Assembly: GCA_005790605.1 (NCBI GenBank) | Contig: SXUI01000014.1 | Location: 1-44,947 of the forward strand | DNA length: 44,947 nt | Source: Planctomycetia bacterium | GTDB lineage: Bacteria; Planctomycetota; Phycisphaerae; Phycisphaerales; SM1A02 | Direction: 5' to 3' | Part shown: piece after piece, positions 10,601 through 17,721 of the stretch | How positions within the stretch are numbered: the stretch's first letter is position 1 | Layout of the letters: each line of letters begins with the position of its first letter | Translations under genes and position numbers: made by a program | Notes under the pieces: generated by a model | What the model saw: only the letters and a program-made list of their open reading frames with translations | Told to the model about the DNA's origin: nothing | Database searches by the model: none

Positions 10601-10665
10601 TCCGTTTCGTCTGATCAGTTCGTGTTCGGTGGCGCGCGATGAGGCGCGCGGCTTGGGATTCGCGC

Positions 10666-11319
10666 TCAGCGGTGGCAGGTCGTGCAATTCTCACTCGGCG
10701 CGATTTGGAATTTCGCTTCGAGTTGGGTTTGTGCGTCGAGCCCCAAGTCCTTCGCTGGATCGAGGCGCATGTTCGTGACATCTGCGGGCGATCGGAGATT
10801 CGTGACTGGATCGCGATGGCACTCCAAGCACCAACCCATCGAGAGTGGTGCGTGTTGGTAGACAACTTCCATCTTGTCGATGCGTCCGTGGCATGTGGCG
10901 CAACCAACGCCACGCGTGACATGCGCCGCATGATTAAAGAAGGCAAAATCAGGCAGTTTGTGGATGCGCGTCCACTCCACCGGCATACCCGTCAGATTGC
11001 TGTCATTCAGCTTCGCGAGCTTCGGCGACTCGGGGCGAATCGTCGTGTGGCAGTTCATGCAAGTCTGCGTGACGGGAATCGAAGCGCTCGCGCCCCGATC
11101 AACGCCGATGTGGCAATAGCGGCAATCGAGTCCAAGTTGTCCCGCGTGCAACGCGTGGCTGAACGGAATGGGTTGCGTTGGCTGATAGCCCGCATCGAGC
11201 GTCTTGGGGCTGAATCCGTACGCGACAAAGTACGCCGCGTAAAGCGGCATCGTCGCGCCAACAAGGATGATCACCGGCAGAAGAAGATTGGACCAGCGAG
11301 GGAAGGAGAACCTACTCAT
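10666..11319 (-). CDS. actA: alternative complex III pentahaem cytochrome c subunit ActA
   Basis: Pentahaem cytochrome c, first gene of the operon. 217 residues from an ATG at 11319 with GGAG-like purines just upstream (TCTCCTTCC on the plus strand). One N-terminal helix at about 10-32 exports and anchors it. Five CxxCH motifs are visible: CRYCH (66-70), CMNCH (87-91), CATCH (140-144), CLECH (164-168) and CTTCH (212-216). Extra histidines in FSHALHAG and FNHAAHV are likely bis-His partners. The protein forms the electron wire between ActB and ActE. Its start is 120 bases from the palindrome in the divergent control region. Confidence 0.95.
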   Translation of the reverse strand: MSRFSFPRWSNLLLPVIILVGATMPLYAAYFVAYGFSPKTLDAGYQPTQPIPFSHALHAGQLGLDCRYCHIGVDRGASASIPVTQTCMNCHTTIRPESPKLAKLNDSNLTGMPVEWTRIHKLPDFAFFNHAAHVTRGVGCATCHGRIDKMEVVYQHAPLSMGWCLECHRDPVTNLRSPADVTNMRLDPAKDLGLDAQTQLEAKFQIAPSENCTTCHR

Positions 11320-11577
11320 GCGAGATCAACTCGAGGGGATGCAAGCGGAATCCAAACACCATCGCGCGCGCGACGCTGACGCAAACGCACTCGGCTTCGC
11401 GCAGAAAAATATGTCCGCGACGCAGCCAACAACACAAGTTCGTGAAATATTTCACGAATTCGATCGCGACAGTCTAAATGCACAAGCGCCATCGGTCAAC
11501 GGGGGAAACAATCCTGATGAGTTGTCGGAGGTTACCACCACGAACGCGTGCGAGTGATCGGCTAATCTCGGCCCGCC
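11320..11577. other. divergent control region between actA and tatD
   Basis: 258 bases without a gene. It should hold the promoters of the respiratory operon (minus) and of tatD-tatC (plus). Visible signals are a perfect 20-bp palindrome at 11439-11458 and, on the minus strand, an AT-rich CATATT/TATTTT box at about 11406-11413. A weak TTGTGT lies 18 bases before that box at 11433-11438. If that box is the -10, transcription would start near 11400 and leave a leader of about 80 bases before actA. No riboswitch-like fold was recognised. The promoter boxes are inferred by eye. Confidence 0.5.
11439..11458. promoter_or_regulatory. perfect 20-bp palindrome, probable regulator operator of CRP/FNR geometry
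   Basis: The left arm TTCGTGAAAT is followed directly by its exact reverse complement, giving 10+10 bases without a loop. The core reads GTGA-N6-TCAC, the spacing recognised by CRP/FNR-superfamily dimers (TGTGA-N6-TCACA). The centre is 130 bases upstream of the actA start and 129 bases upstream of the tatD start. Relative to the candidate actA promoter it would lie near -45, close to a class II activator position. The symmetry is seen directly; the regulator family is inferred, and no CRP-type gene lies in the window. Confidence 0.65.
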
Positions 11578-12369
11578 GTGACCGACTCCGTCGACCTCAT
11601 CGATACACATTGCCACCTCACCTTTCCGGAATTCAGCGGGCGTGTCGGAGAGGTCCTCGCGAACGCTTCGAGAGTTGGAATCCGTGGCGCGATCACGATC
11701 TCTACCTCGACCTCGAATGCACGGGAGTGCTTAGCGCTTGCGAAGTCCCACGACAACCTCTGGTGCTCCGCCGGAGTGCACCCTCTCTACTGCGACGAAC
11801 CCTGCGAGTGGAGCGCTCTTGGCGAGGTTGGACGGGATGCGAAGTGCATCGCTTGGGGGGAGCTGGGACTCGATGCGTTCCACTCCAAACCTCCTATAGA
11901 ACAACAACTTACGGTGCTTGAGGACCAACTCGCCGTGCTCGAGGGACTCCGTGGGGATGGGCTCGAAAAGCCCGTGGTGATTCACTGCCGCGACGCGTTC
12001 GATCGACTCATTCCGATCCTTCGGGCCTGCACCCTACCGGCCCCGAGATTCGTCTTTCACTGCTTCACGGGTGGGCCTTCCGAAATGCGCGCCCTTCTCG
12101 ACTTCGGTGCGATGGTGAGTTTCACTGGCGTCCTTACCTATAAGAACGCGAGGGCGACGCAAGAGGCGGCCCTCCTTCCACCGGCGGATCGGATCATGGT
12201 GGAAACCGACTCCCCATTCCTCTCGCCAGAACCGCATCGACTGATCCGGCCGAATGAACCTCGATATGTCACTCATGTCGCTGACAAACTGGCTGACCTC
12301 CGTGGCGTTAAGCACGGAGTGATGCGTGCGCAGCTTGCTGCGAACTGCAAACGATTCTTCGGAATCTGA
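11578..12369 (+). CDS. tatD: TatD-family metal-dependent DNase
   Basis: TIM-barrel metallohydrolase of the TatD family, known as a 3'-5' DNA/RNA exonuclease and deoxyribonuclease in the cytoplasm. 263 residues, close to the usual 260. Metal and active-site residues are in place: His11 and His13 in DTHCHL, Glu95 in GELGLD, His136 in VIHCRDA, His161 in HCFTG and Asp211 in ETDSPFL. GVHP at 66-69 is also present. The start is a GTG directly before TDSVDLIDTHCHL; no ATG is available nearby. It lies 63 bases before tatC. The classical tatABCD grouping explains the name only; TatD is not needed for Tat export. Confidence 0.93.
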   Translation: MTDSVDLIDTHCHLTFPEFSGRVGEVLANASRVGIRGAITISTSTSNARECLALAKSHDNLWCSAGVHPLYCDEPCEWSALGEVGRDAKCIAWGELGLDAFHSKPPIEQQLTVLEDQLAVLEGLRGDGLEKPVVIHCRDAFDRLIPILRACTLPAPRFVFHCFTGGPSEMRALLDFGAMVSFTGVLTYKNARATQEAALLPPADRIMVETDSPFLSPEPHRLIRPNEPRYVTHVADKLADLRGVKHGVMRAQLAANCKRFFGI

Positions 12370-12432
12370 CGATCCGTCGCGCGGCGGCAATCCTCGTACC
12401 CTTCCCCTCCCCCGTCTCCTCCCTCATTCCTC

Positions 12433-13710
12433 ATGCCGCTCGACCAGAAGCAATCCGACACACACAGCATGAGCTTCGGGGATCACCTCGAAGAACTTCG
12501 CTCGCGAGTGTTTAAGGCGGTCGCGGTACTGATCCCGCTCGCGATTCTGCTGTTCTTCCTCGCGCCCTACCTTCGCGAAGCGCTCTGCCAGCCGCTGTTT
12601 GATGCGCTGCGCGCCAACGGCCAACCGGCGCAAGTCCAATCGATCGCACCCGCCGAGACGCTGATGGTCGAGTTCAAACTCTCGATCATTGGCGCCATCG
12701 TCGTCGGCGCACCTTGGATCCTGTTTCAGATTTGGAAGTTCATCTCTCCGGGTCTCTACTCACATGAGAAGCGATTCGTGCACTTCCTCGTTCCAGCGAG
12801 TTGCGTGCTCACCGCAATCGGCGTGAGCCTCTTCTACTTCATCATGCTCCCATTCACGCTGATGTTCCTCGTGGGATGGGGAGCACCGGTGCCGCTTGTC
12901 GTGGACGGATCGATCGCGGGCGAAATCGCCGGTGGCCCAAACCTGCCAATTCTCGCGGCAAACCCGCAGTTCCCACAGGCTGGGCAGATGTGGGTTCGCA
13001 TGCCAGAGCAAGTGCTCTGCATCGCGGTTCCCAACGAGTTGGTCGCGCAACCACTCACAAGCAAGATCGTGAAGGGAACGGAATCCGCGGTGCAATCCGC
13101 GCTCGACGCGGTGGTAAGTTCCGCAAGCACACCTGCGCCTGCGAGCGAGACGGCACCCGCAACACCGCCTCGCGCTCCGATGCGCGTGCTTGAGATTGCG
13201 CTTGGGCAAGCAGGTGGAGTGCAGCCGAACTTTCGGCTTGAGGACTACACCGATTTCGCGCTTCTCTTGCTCGCCGGAGTTGTTGTCGCGTTCCAAATGC
13301 CGCTCGCGATCCTCTTGCTTGGATGGATCGGGCTTGTTGATGTCGCACTCCTTCGAAAGAAACGAAAGATCGCGCTCTTCGTCATGGCGATCATCGCGGC
13401 AGTCGTCACTCCACCCGACGCGACAAGTATGTTCATCATGCTTGTGCCGCTCTACGCGCTCTACGAGCTCGGCATCCTCCTGTTGATCTACCTCCCTGCC
13501 TCTCGCGTGCGCGAGGGATCGCTCTTCCGCTTCAATTTCAGCAAGAAACGCGCGTCCGGCACCGATAACGCGTCTCGTCAGCCCGCACAGACGGAACGGT
13601 CGTCGCAGCAGGATCAATCCGTGCGTCCCGCATCAAGTGAACAGAGCACCGAGGGCGATCGCGACGCGAGACGAACCGATGAGGGTGAGGACCGGGGCGT
13701 CAAACGGTGA
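12433..13710 (+). CDS. tatC: twin-arginine translocase subunit TatC with a long periplasmic insertion
   Basis: Core receptor of the Tat pathway, which exports folded proteins. 425 residues against about 250 in most bacteria. The N-terminal HLEELRSR (18-25) is the family signature for signal recognition. Six membrane helices are visible (about 27-48, 80-100, 118-145, 272-297, 305-328 and 332-354). Between helices 3 and 4, where about 20 residues are normal, lie some 120 residues (about 148-268) with a polar low-complexity part rich in Ala, Pro and Thr. The C-terminus adds about 65 charged residues (Gln, Ser, Arg, Asp). Planctomycete TatC proteins are known to be enlarged at this loop. The substrate ActB is encoded just across the divergent promoter, and tatA is at 39031. 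Confidence 0.93.
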   Translation: MPLDQKQSDTHSMSFGDHLEELRSRVFKAVAVLIPLAILLFFLAPYLREALCQPLFDALRANGQPAQVQSIAPAETLMVEFKLSIIGAIVVGAPWILFQIWKFISPGLYSHEKRFVHFLVPASCVLTAIGVSLFYFIMLPFTLMFLVGWGAPVPLVVDGSIAGEIAGGPNLPILAANPQFPQAGQMWVRMPEQVLCIAVPNELVAQPLTSKIVKGTESAVQSALDAVVSSASTPAPASETAPATPPRAPMRVLEIALGQAGGVQPNFRLEDYTDFALLLLAGVVVAFQMPLAILLLGWIGLVDVALLRKKRKIALFVMAIIAAVVTPPDATSMFIMLVPLYALYELGILLLIYLPASRVREGSLFRFNFSKKRASGTDNASRQPAQTERSSQQDQSVRPASSEQSTEGDRDARRTDEGEDRGVKR

Positions 13711-13799
13711 GCCCCCGGCATGAACGCGGAGCCCTTTCCCGCGGACTCGATGGTCGATCTCTCTGGATCGATCGAGTTCGGCGGAGAAGGAGGAGAGTG

Positions 13800-14342
13800 A
13801 TGCAGCAGGTAGGAAGCGCGCAACGCGCCGACAACGGGGTGACATCCACTGATGTCGCAATGATGCAGCGAGCCATCACGCTCGCGCGAAGGGCCGCGGC
13901 CGAAGGCGAAATCCCTGTCGGGGCCGTGATCTATCGCGGAACCGAGATCATCGCGGAAGCAGCGAACAATCGAGAGTTCCGCGCCGATCCAACCGGTCAC
14001 GCTGAACTCGTTGCCATTCGTGAAGCGGGGCGCGTCCTCGGCGAATGGCGCCTCTCGGATTGCTCACTCGCAGTCACACTCGAACCTTGCCCCATGTGCG
14101 CGGGCGCCATCGTCAACGCGCGCGTCGGTCGTGTCATCTTTGGAGCGACGGATCCAAAAGCTGGCGCGTGCACCACGCTCTACGGCATCTGCACGGATTC
14201 TCGGTTGAATCATCGCGTCGAGTTGCACGCAGGAGTGCTCTCCACGCATTGCGGCGAACTGCTTCGCGTTTTCTTCCGCGAACGCCGAGAGGCAAAGCGG
14301 CTTGAGAAACTAGTTACGCGCGTTCCACCCGCCGCAGCTTGA
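13800..14342 (+). CDS. tadA: tRNA-specific adenosine deaminase TadA
   Basis: Deaminates A34 to inosine in tRNA-Arg(ACG). 180 residues from the ATG at 13800, chosen because AGGAGG lies about seven bases upstream; an in-frame GTG at 13707 overlapping the tatC stop would add 31 arginine-rich, non-family residues. Zinc and catalytic residues are visible: His67 and Glu69 in TGHAEL, and Cys97 and Cys100 in EPCPMCAGA. GEIPVGAVI (36-44) and FGATDPKAGAC are typical of TadA. The tail ERREAKRLEKL is slightly longer than average. It probably belongs to the tatD-tatC transcription unit. Confidence 0.94.
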   Translation: MQQVGSAQRADNGVTSTDVAMMQRAITLARRAAAEGEIPVGAVIYRGTEIIAEAANNREFRADPTGHAELVAIREAGRVLGEWRLSDCSLAVTLEPCPMCAGAIVNARVGRVIFGATDPKAGACTTLYGICTDSRLNHRVELHAGVLSTHCGELLRVFFRERREAKRLEKLVTRVPPAAA

Positions 14343-14361
14343 CGCCATCTATCCCCTCCTT

Positions 14362-14997
14362 ATGCATACTCGTCAACCGAAGATCGCGTGCTTTGACCTC
14401 GGCGGTGTCGTCGTCCGGATCAGGCGTACCTACCCCGAGATGTTTGCCGCCGCAGGCATTGATGATGATCGCCTCGCAGCGACCGACTTTGAGGCTCTGG
14501 CGAAAGCAGCGACTGCTCTTGGTCGCCAACATCAGCGCGGCGAACTCAATGGCGCGATTTATCTCGACAAGCTCGCGAGTCTCTGCGAAGGGCTCGCGAG
14601 TGCGGATGAACTTGCTCGCGCGCATCAATCGGTGATCGTCGCTGAGTATCCAGGCATCACCGACGAAATCTCCCGACTTCGAAGCGCCGGCTGGATCACC
14701 GCCTGCCTCTCGAACACAAATGATCTGCATTGGAAGAGCCTGCTCGAAATGCCCGCGCTTCAAGCAATGGACGCAAGACACGCTTCCCATCTCTTCGGAC
14801 TCGAAAAGCCGAACCCCGAGATCTTCCGCGCGTTCGAACGCGCCCTTGACGCGAAGCCCGAAGACATCGTCCTCTTCGACGATCTCGCGGAAAATTGCGC
14901 GGCGGCCATCGCCTGCGGGTGGAACGCAGTGCGCATCGATCACGAGGGCGACACGGCGGCGCAAGTCCGCCACGCCTGCCACGACGCAAAGATTTGA
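14362..14997 (+). CDS. HAD-superfamily hydrolase (YihX/subfamily IA-like)
   Basis: 211 residues. The nucleophile motif is FDLGGVVV with Asp12. The second acidic residue of the classical DxD is Gly, as in the YihX-like and epoxide-hydrolase-N-terminal branches. Motif II is CLSNTND, motif III the Lys in FGLEKPNPEIF, and motif IV VLFDDLAEN. A helical cap lies between motif I and motif II (about 30-100). Such proteins dephosphorylate small sugar phosphates or related metabolites; the substrate cannot be read from the sequence. It follows tadA by 19 bases and may be co-transcribed. Confidence 0.85.
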   Translation: MHTRQPKIACFDLGGVVVRIRRTYPEMFAAAGIDDDRLAATDFEALAKAATALGRQHQRGELNGAIYLDKLASLCEGLASADELARAHQSVIVAEYPGITDEISRLRSAGWITACLSNTNDLHWKSLLEMPALQAMDARHASHLFGLEKPNPEIFRAFERALDAKPEDIVLFDDLAENCAAAIACGWNAVRIDHEGDTAAQVRHACHDAKI

Positions 14998-15175
14998 GCG
15001 GGAGCGCGGAATTCTGCCGCGCGTGGTTTGAGCGCTCGCGACTTGCGGCGCGTTGGGATGTACGCGATGGAGAAAATGTAGCCGCGGCGCGACGAGCAAC
15101 GGTGTTTCGCGATAGGTCGCAAAGTAAGGGAAGCACTGGCTGTTACTGTGCACTCCAACCAAGGAGCCCTCACCC
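14998..15175. other. intergenic stretch, no gene recognised
   Basis: 178 bases between the HAD gene and the small membrane protein. No convincing reading frame, tRNA or strong hairpin is seen. Its right end supplies an AAGGAG ribosome binding site nine bases before the next ATG. A promoter for the following gene may lie here but I cannot point to clear boxes. Confidence 0.5.
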
Positions 15176-15637
15176 ATGCCATCTCCCGCGCCGAGCACGC
15201 TAAACCTCAATACATTTCAAGTCCTTCTCCGAGGATTCCTCGGTTTCGTGCTCGGCATGATCCTCGGTGGATGCGTGAACATGGGCATTCTCATCGTGGG
15301 CGGGAAACTTGTTCCGATGCCCGCTGGCGTCGACATCAACGACATCGAAACCATCAAAGCCCACATCAATGAGTACAGCGTGCTTCAACTGTCCGTCCCC
15401 TTCGCTGCGCACGCTGGAGGAACGCTCGTAGGAGCGTTCGTCGCAGCGCTCCTCGCGATCACACGGCATTCTCGGATCGCGCTCTGTTCGCTGATTGGAC
15501 TGCTCTTCCTCGCTGGCGGGACCCTGGCAGTGATCATGATTCCGGCACCGACTTGGTTCAATACGATCGACCTCGTCTGCGCGTATCTCCCGATGGCGTG
15601 GCTTGGATACACACTTGCTAGGCTCTTGCGTCGTTGA
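15176..15637 (+). CDS. small four-helix membrane protein, function unknown
   Basis: 153 residues from an ATG with AAGGAG nine bases upstream. Four hydrophobic segments are visible: about 16-43 (glycine-rich, LLRGFLGFVLGMILGG), 74-94, 100-121 and 130-149. The pattern of Gly/Ala-rich helices resembles small uncharacterised membrane proteins found in many phyla, but there is no motif that assigns a function. It is followed by three hairpins, so it probably ends a transcription unit. Confidence 0.7.
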   Translation: MPSPAPSTLNLNTFQVLLRGFLGFVLGMILGGCVNMGILIVGGKLVPMPAGVDINDIETIKAHINEYSVLQLSVPFAAHAGGTLVGAFVAALLAITRHSRIALCSLIGLLFLAGGTLAVIMIPAPTWFNTIDLVCAYLPMAWLGYTLARLLRR

Positions 15638-15651
15638 GCGGGTGTGCCCGC
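15638..15651. terminator. short GC hairpin directly after the stop codon
   Basis: GCGGG, loop TGTG, CCCGC; it starts at the base after the TGA stop at 15635-15637. There is no U-tract, so it is a weak terminator by itself. It is the first of three consecutive hairpins between convergent genes. Confidence 0.4.
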
Positions 15652-15679
15652 AGGCGTTGTTCGACGGACTGAGTTCGCC

Positions 15680-15713
15680 CTCCGGCGGTGCCGATTCATT
15701 CGGCCCGCCGGAG
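15680..15713. terminator. strong hairpin between convergent genes
   Basis: CTCCGGCGG pairs with CCGCCGGAG (9 bp), and inside it GCCGA pairs with TCGGC around the loop TTCAT. Only one base (T at 15689) is unpaired. It is symmetric, so it can act on transcripts from both sides. There is no U-tract in either direction. Confidence 0.5.
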
Positions 15714-15726
15714 TCCAAAGGGAGTG

Positions 15727-15765
15727 CAGGTTTTTGCCGCTGGCCTTGCAGCGGCAAGAAACCTG
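15727..15765. terminator. strong hairpin between convergent genes, likely bidirectional terminator
   Basis: The outer arms CAGGTTT and AAACCTG continue into TTGCCGCTG and CAGCGGCAA around a six-base loop, giving 16 pairs with a single bulged G. Short A/T runs lie within the stem on both sides. It is 24 bases after the truD stop codon as read on the minus strand. Confidence 0.55.
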
Positions 15766-15788
15766 ACACGACCGCTCAAGGAATGCGA

Positions 15789-17174
15789 TCAAGATTGCTC
15801 GGTATCGATCGCTCGACCATCGATCGAAGCGACGGTCGCACCCAGCAATTCGCGCATCATGACGGTGGCGAACGACCCCTTCGGAAGATCAAAGACGCAG
15901 CGAATGAATGCGCCGTGCTCATCCACGCCGCCTTCCACTTCCCAATTCGAAAAGAACACGCGTAAAGGTCGTCGCGCGCCTGTGAACTCCGTCGCACATG
16001 GAGCCGTCATCGCCTCAAGCGTCACGCCGCAGGCAGAGAGCGCATCTTGTTCCATCGCAGCTGCACGGCTCGTTGGAGGCAACATGCCCTTCCCGTGCAA
16101 CGGTCCGGTCGGGGAAATCTCCGCAAGCCGCAATCGTTCATCGAGTTCAGTCGCAGCGGCGTCGCTCGCCTGAAAGCATGCGCCGGAATCGTGCTTGAAC
16201 ATGATGTCGCCCTCGACATGTCCTGCATAGGACCCTTCACGGACTCGTGTATCAAGTTGCACATTGAAGATCGCGCTCTGCAACGCACTCACCCAAAAAG
16301 ACTTCATGTACTCGGGCAGCGCCCGCACTGCACCGGCGGCATCGCGTCCTCGAGCAAGCGCTTGCAGCGCGATGCGCTCCGAGCGATCGTTGCGCCCCCA
16401 TCCCTCCAGCGCCTCAGTGAACTTCCCCTCTTCATAAAGGCGGCGCATTTTCAGTTGCCGAGGAGGAAATGGCGTCCCCTTCGATCCAAGCAATTCGTCA
16501 AGCAACATCTTGGGCTGTGCGAGCACGACGCTCAGTCCGCACAGATGGTTGTTCCGGCGATATCCAAAGCGCTGATCACCGAAGTAGGCGGGCACGCCTA
16601 CGCGCTCAAGGGCTTGCATCGATCGATAGACCTGTCGCACACCAAGCGGGTCAACACCGCGCACGCGAATCGAAAAACGATTCCCCTTGAGGTGACCTCT
16701 GCGCAACTTATTGAGGTGCCGCTTCGACCAAAGAATCTGCATGCGACCATGCTCTAGCGGCGCGAAGGCGCCCGTCAGTTCTGCTGTGCGACCGGGAAGA
16801 TGAATGGAGACGGACTGCCGCGTCACCGCAACGCGATCTTTCATTCCGGCGAATCCGATCGCGCTCTCGTCCACTTTGAAGTGCCGCGCAAGCACGGCCA
16901 TCATCTCGCCGTGCGGCATGTCGCTCTTCTGCACACCAAGATAAAGATGCTCGCCATCACCGACAGGGTCGTAGGAAGGAATCTCATCCACAAGAAAATC
17001 TTCGACCCGCTCCTTCAGCGTGCCGCCGAGAGGTTGCTCATTCGACGCGCGTTGACCTGGACCGACCTCGCGCCGAGTGACTCCTTCGCCGTCAGTCACC
17101 CACGCTTCGGGCTGGGGCGGCGTGTGTGCCGCTGTGTCGAGTGCATCAACCGGAACAGAAGGCGCATCAGTCAT
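15789..17174 (-). CDS. truD: tRNA pseudouridine synthase TruD
   Basis: Makes pseudouridine in tRNA (position 13 in E. coli). 461 residues from the ATG at 17174, which has GAGG nine bases upstream and overlaps the end of the preceding gene; the open frame reaches a further 47 arginine-rich residues upstream that are not family-like. The catalytic Asp113 is in GFAGMKDRVAVTRQ. Other family motifs are NRFSIRVRGV, VPAYFGDQRFGYRRNNHLCG, SALQSAIFNVQLDTRV and TGPLHGKGM. E. coli TruD has 349 residues; here the N-terminal extension (about 1-50, low complexity) and a larger insertion domain account for the difference. It is translationally coupled to the DUF151 gene. Confidence 0.93.
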   Translation of the reverse strand: MTDAPSVPVDALDTAAHTPPQPEAWVTDGEGVTRREVGPGQRASNEQPLGGTLKERVEDFLVDEIPSYDPVGDGEHLYLGVQKSDMPHGEMMAVLARHFKVDESAIGFAGMKDRVAVTRQSVSIHLPGRTAELTGAFAPLEHGRMQILWSKRHLNKLRRGHLKGNRFSIRVRGVDPLGVRQVYRSMQALERVGVPAYFGDQRFGYRRNNHLCGLSVVLAQPKMLLDELLGSKGTPFPPRQLKMRRLYEEGKFTEALEGWGRNDRSERIALQALARGRDAAGAVRALPEYMKSFWVSALQSAIFNVQLDTRVREGSYAGHVEGDIMFKHDSGACFQASDAAATELDERLRLAEISPTGPLHGKGMLPPTSRAAAMEQDALSACGVTLEAMTAPCATEFTGARRPLRVFFSNWEVEGGVDEHGAFIRCVFDLPKGSFATVMMRELLGATVASIDGRAIDTEQS

Positions 17175-17655
17175 CTTCGTCATCCTCAGGATCAAACGCA
17201 GGCGGTTCGACTTGGGCTTCCGCTTCGCTGGCCGCCTCGAGCACGGATTCGGTCGCGAACAACGGAACCATGAGCCCGACCGCGAGCGCGATGGCGTCGC
17301 TCGGTCGTGCGTCAAGCGTGATCACTTCGTCCTCGCCTTCGCGAACAAGGTGAATGTCAGCGAAAAAGGTCCCCTCTTCGAGCGTGTGAATCTCGACGCT
17401 CTTCACCTTGGCGCCAAGTGCTTGAATCGCAGTCGCGAGTAAGTCATGCGTCTGGGGCCGAGGCACTGGCAAACCGCGAAGCCTGCGTTCGATCGCAATC
17501 GCTTCGGGCGTGCCAATCTTGATCGAAAAAACTCGCCGCGGCGCGGTCGACGAGCGAGCGTCAGTCGCGCCTGATGGTCGCTCGCGCAATTGAATGAACT
17601 GCTCGCTCGCTGCGTCGAGAATCAGCACGCGCTCAAGTTCGATCGCGATGGACAT
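17167..17655 (-). CDS. bifunctional nuclease family protein (DUF151)
   Basis: 162 residues from an ATG at 17655. The DUF151 signatures are clear: PRPQTHDLLATAIQALGA, then VEIHTLEEGTFFADIHL and LDARPSDAIALAV. Plant and bacterial members have been reported to have DNase/RNase activity, but the physiological role is poorly known. The C-terminus is very acidic (DPEDDEDD). It overlaps the truD start by eight bases, so the two are probably translated together. Confidence 0.88.
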   Translation of the reverse strand: MSIAIELERVLILDAASEQFIQLRERPSGATDARSSTAPRRVFSIKIGTPEAIAIERRLRGLPVPRPQTHDLLATAIQALGAKVKSVEIHTLEEGTFFADIHLVREGEDEVITLDARPSDAIALAVGLMVPLFATESVLEAASEAEAQVEPPAFDPEDDEDD

Positions 17656-17721
17656 GCCGCAAGTGTAGGCGAGGAAGCACTTCCGCCCCTCAGGCGCGAC
17701 GAGCCCAGGCAGCAGTCAGGC

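Noticed and set aside
7406-10642. Long plus-strand open frames (652 and 394 codons) opposite actB
   Set aside because: They are arginine-rich mirror frames of a GC-rich gene. The minus strand shows clear Fe-S motifs and a Tat signal.
13707-13799. Upstream GTG start for tadA overlapping tatC
   Set aside because: The 31 extra residues are arginine-rich and non-family, and AGGAGG clearly serves the ATG at 13800.
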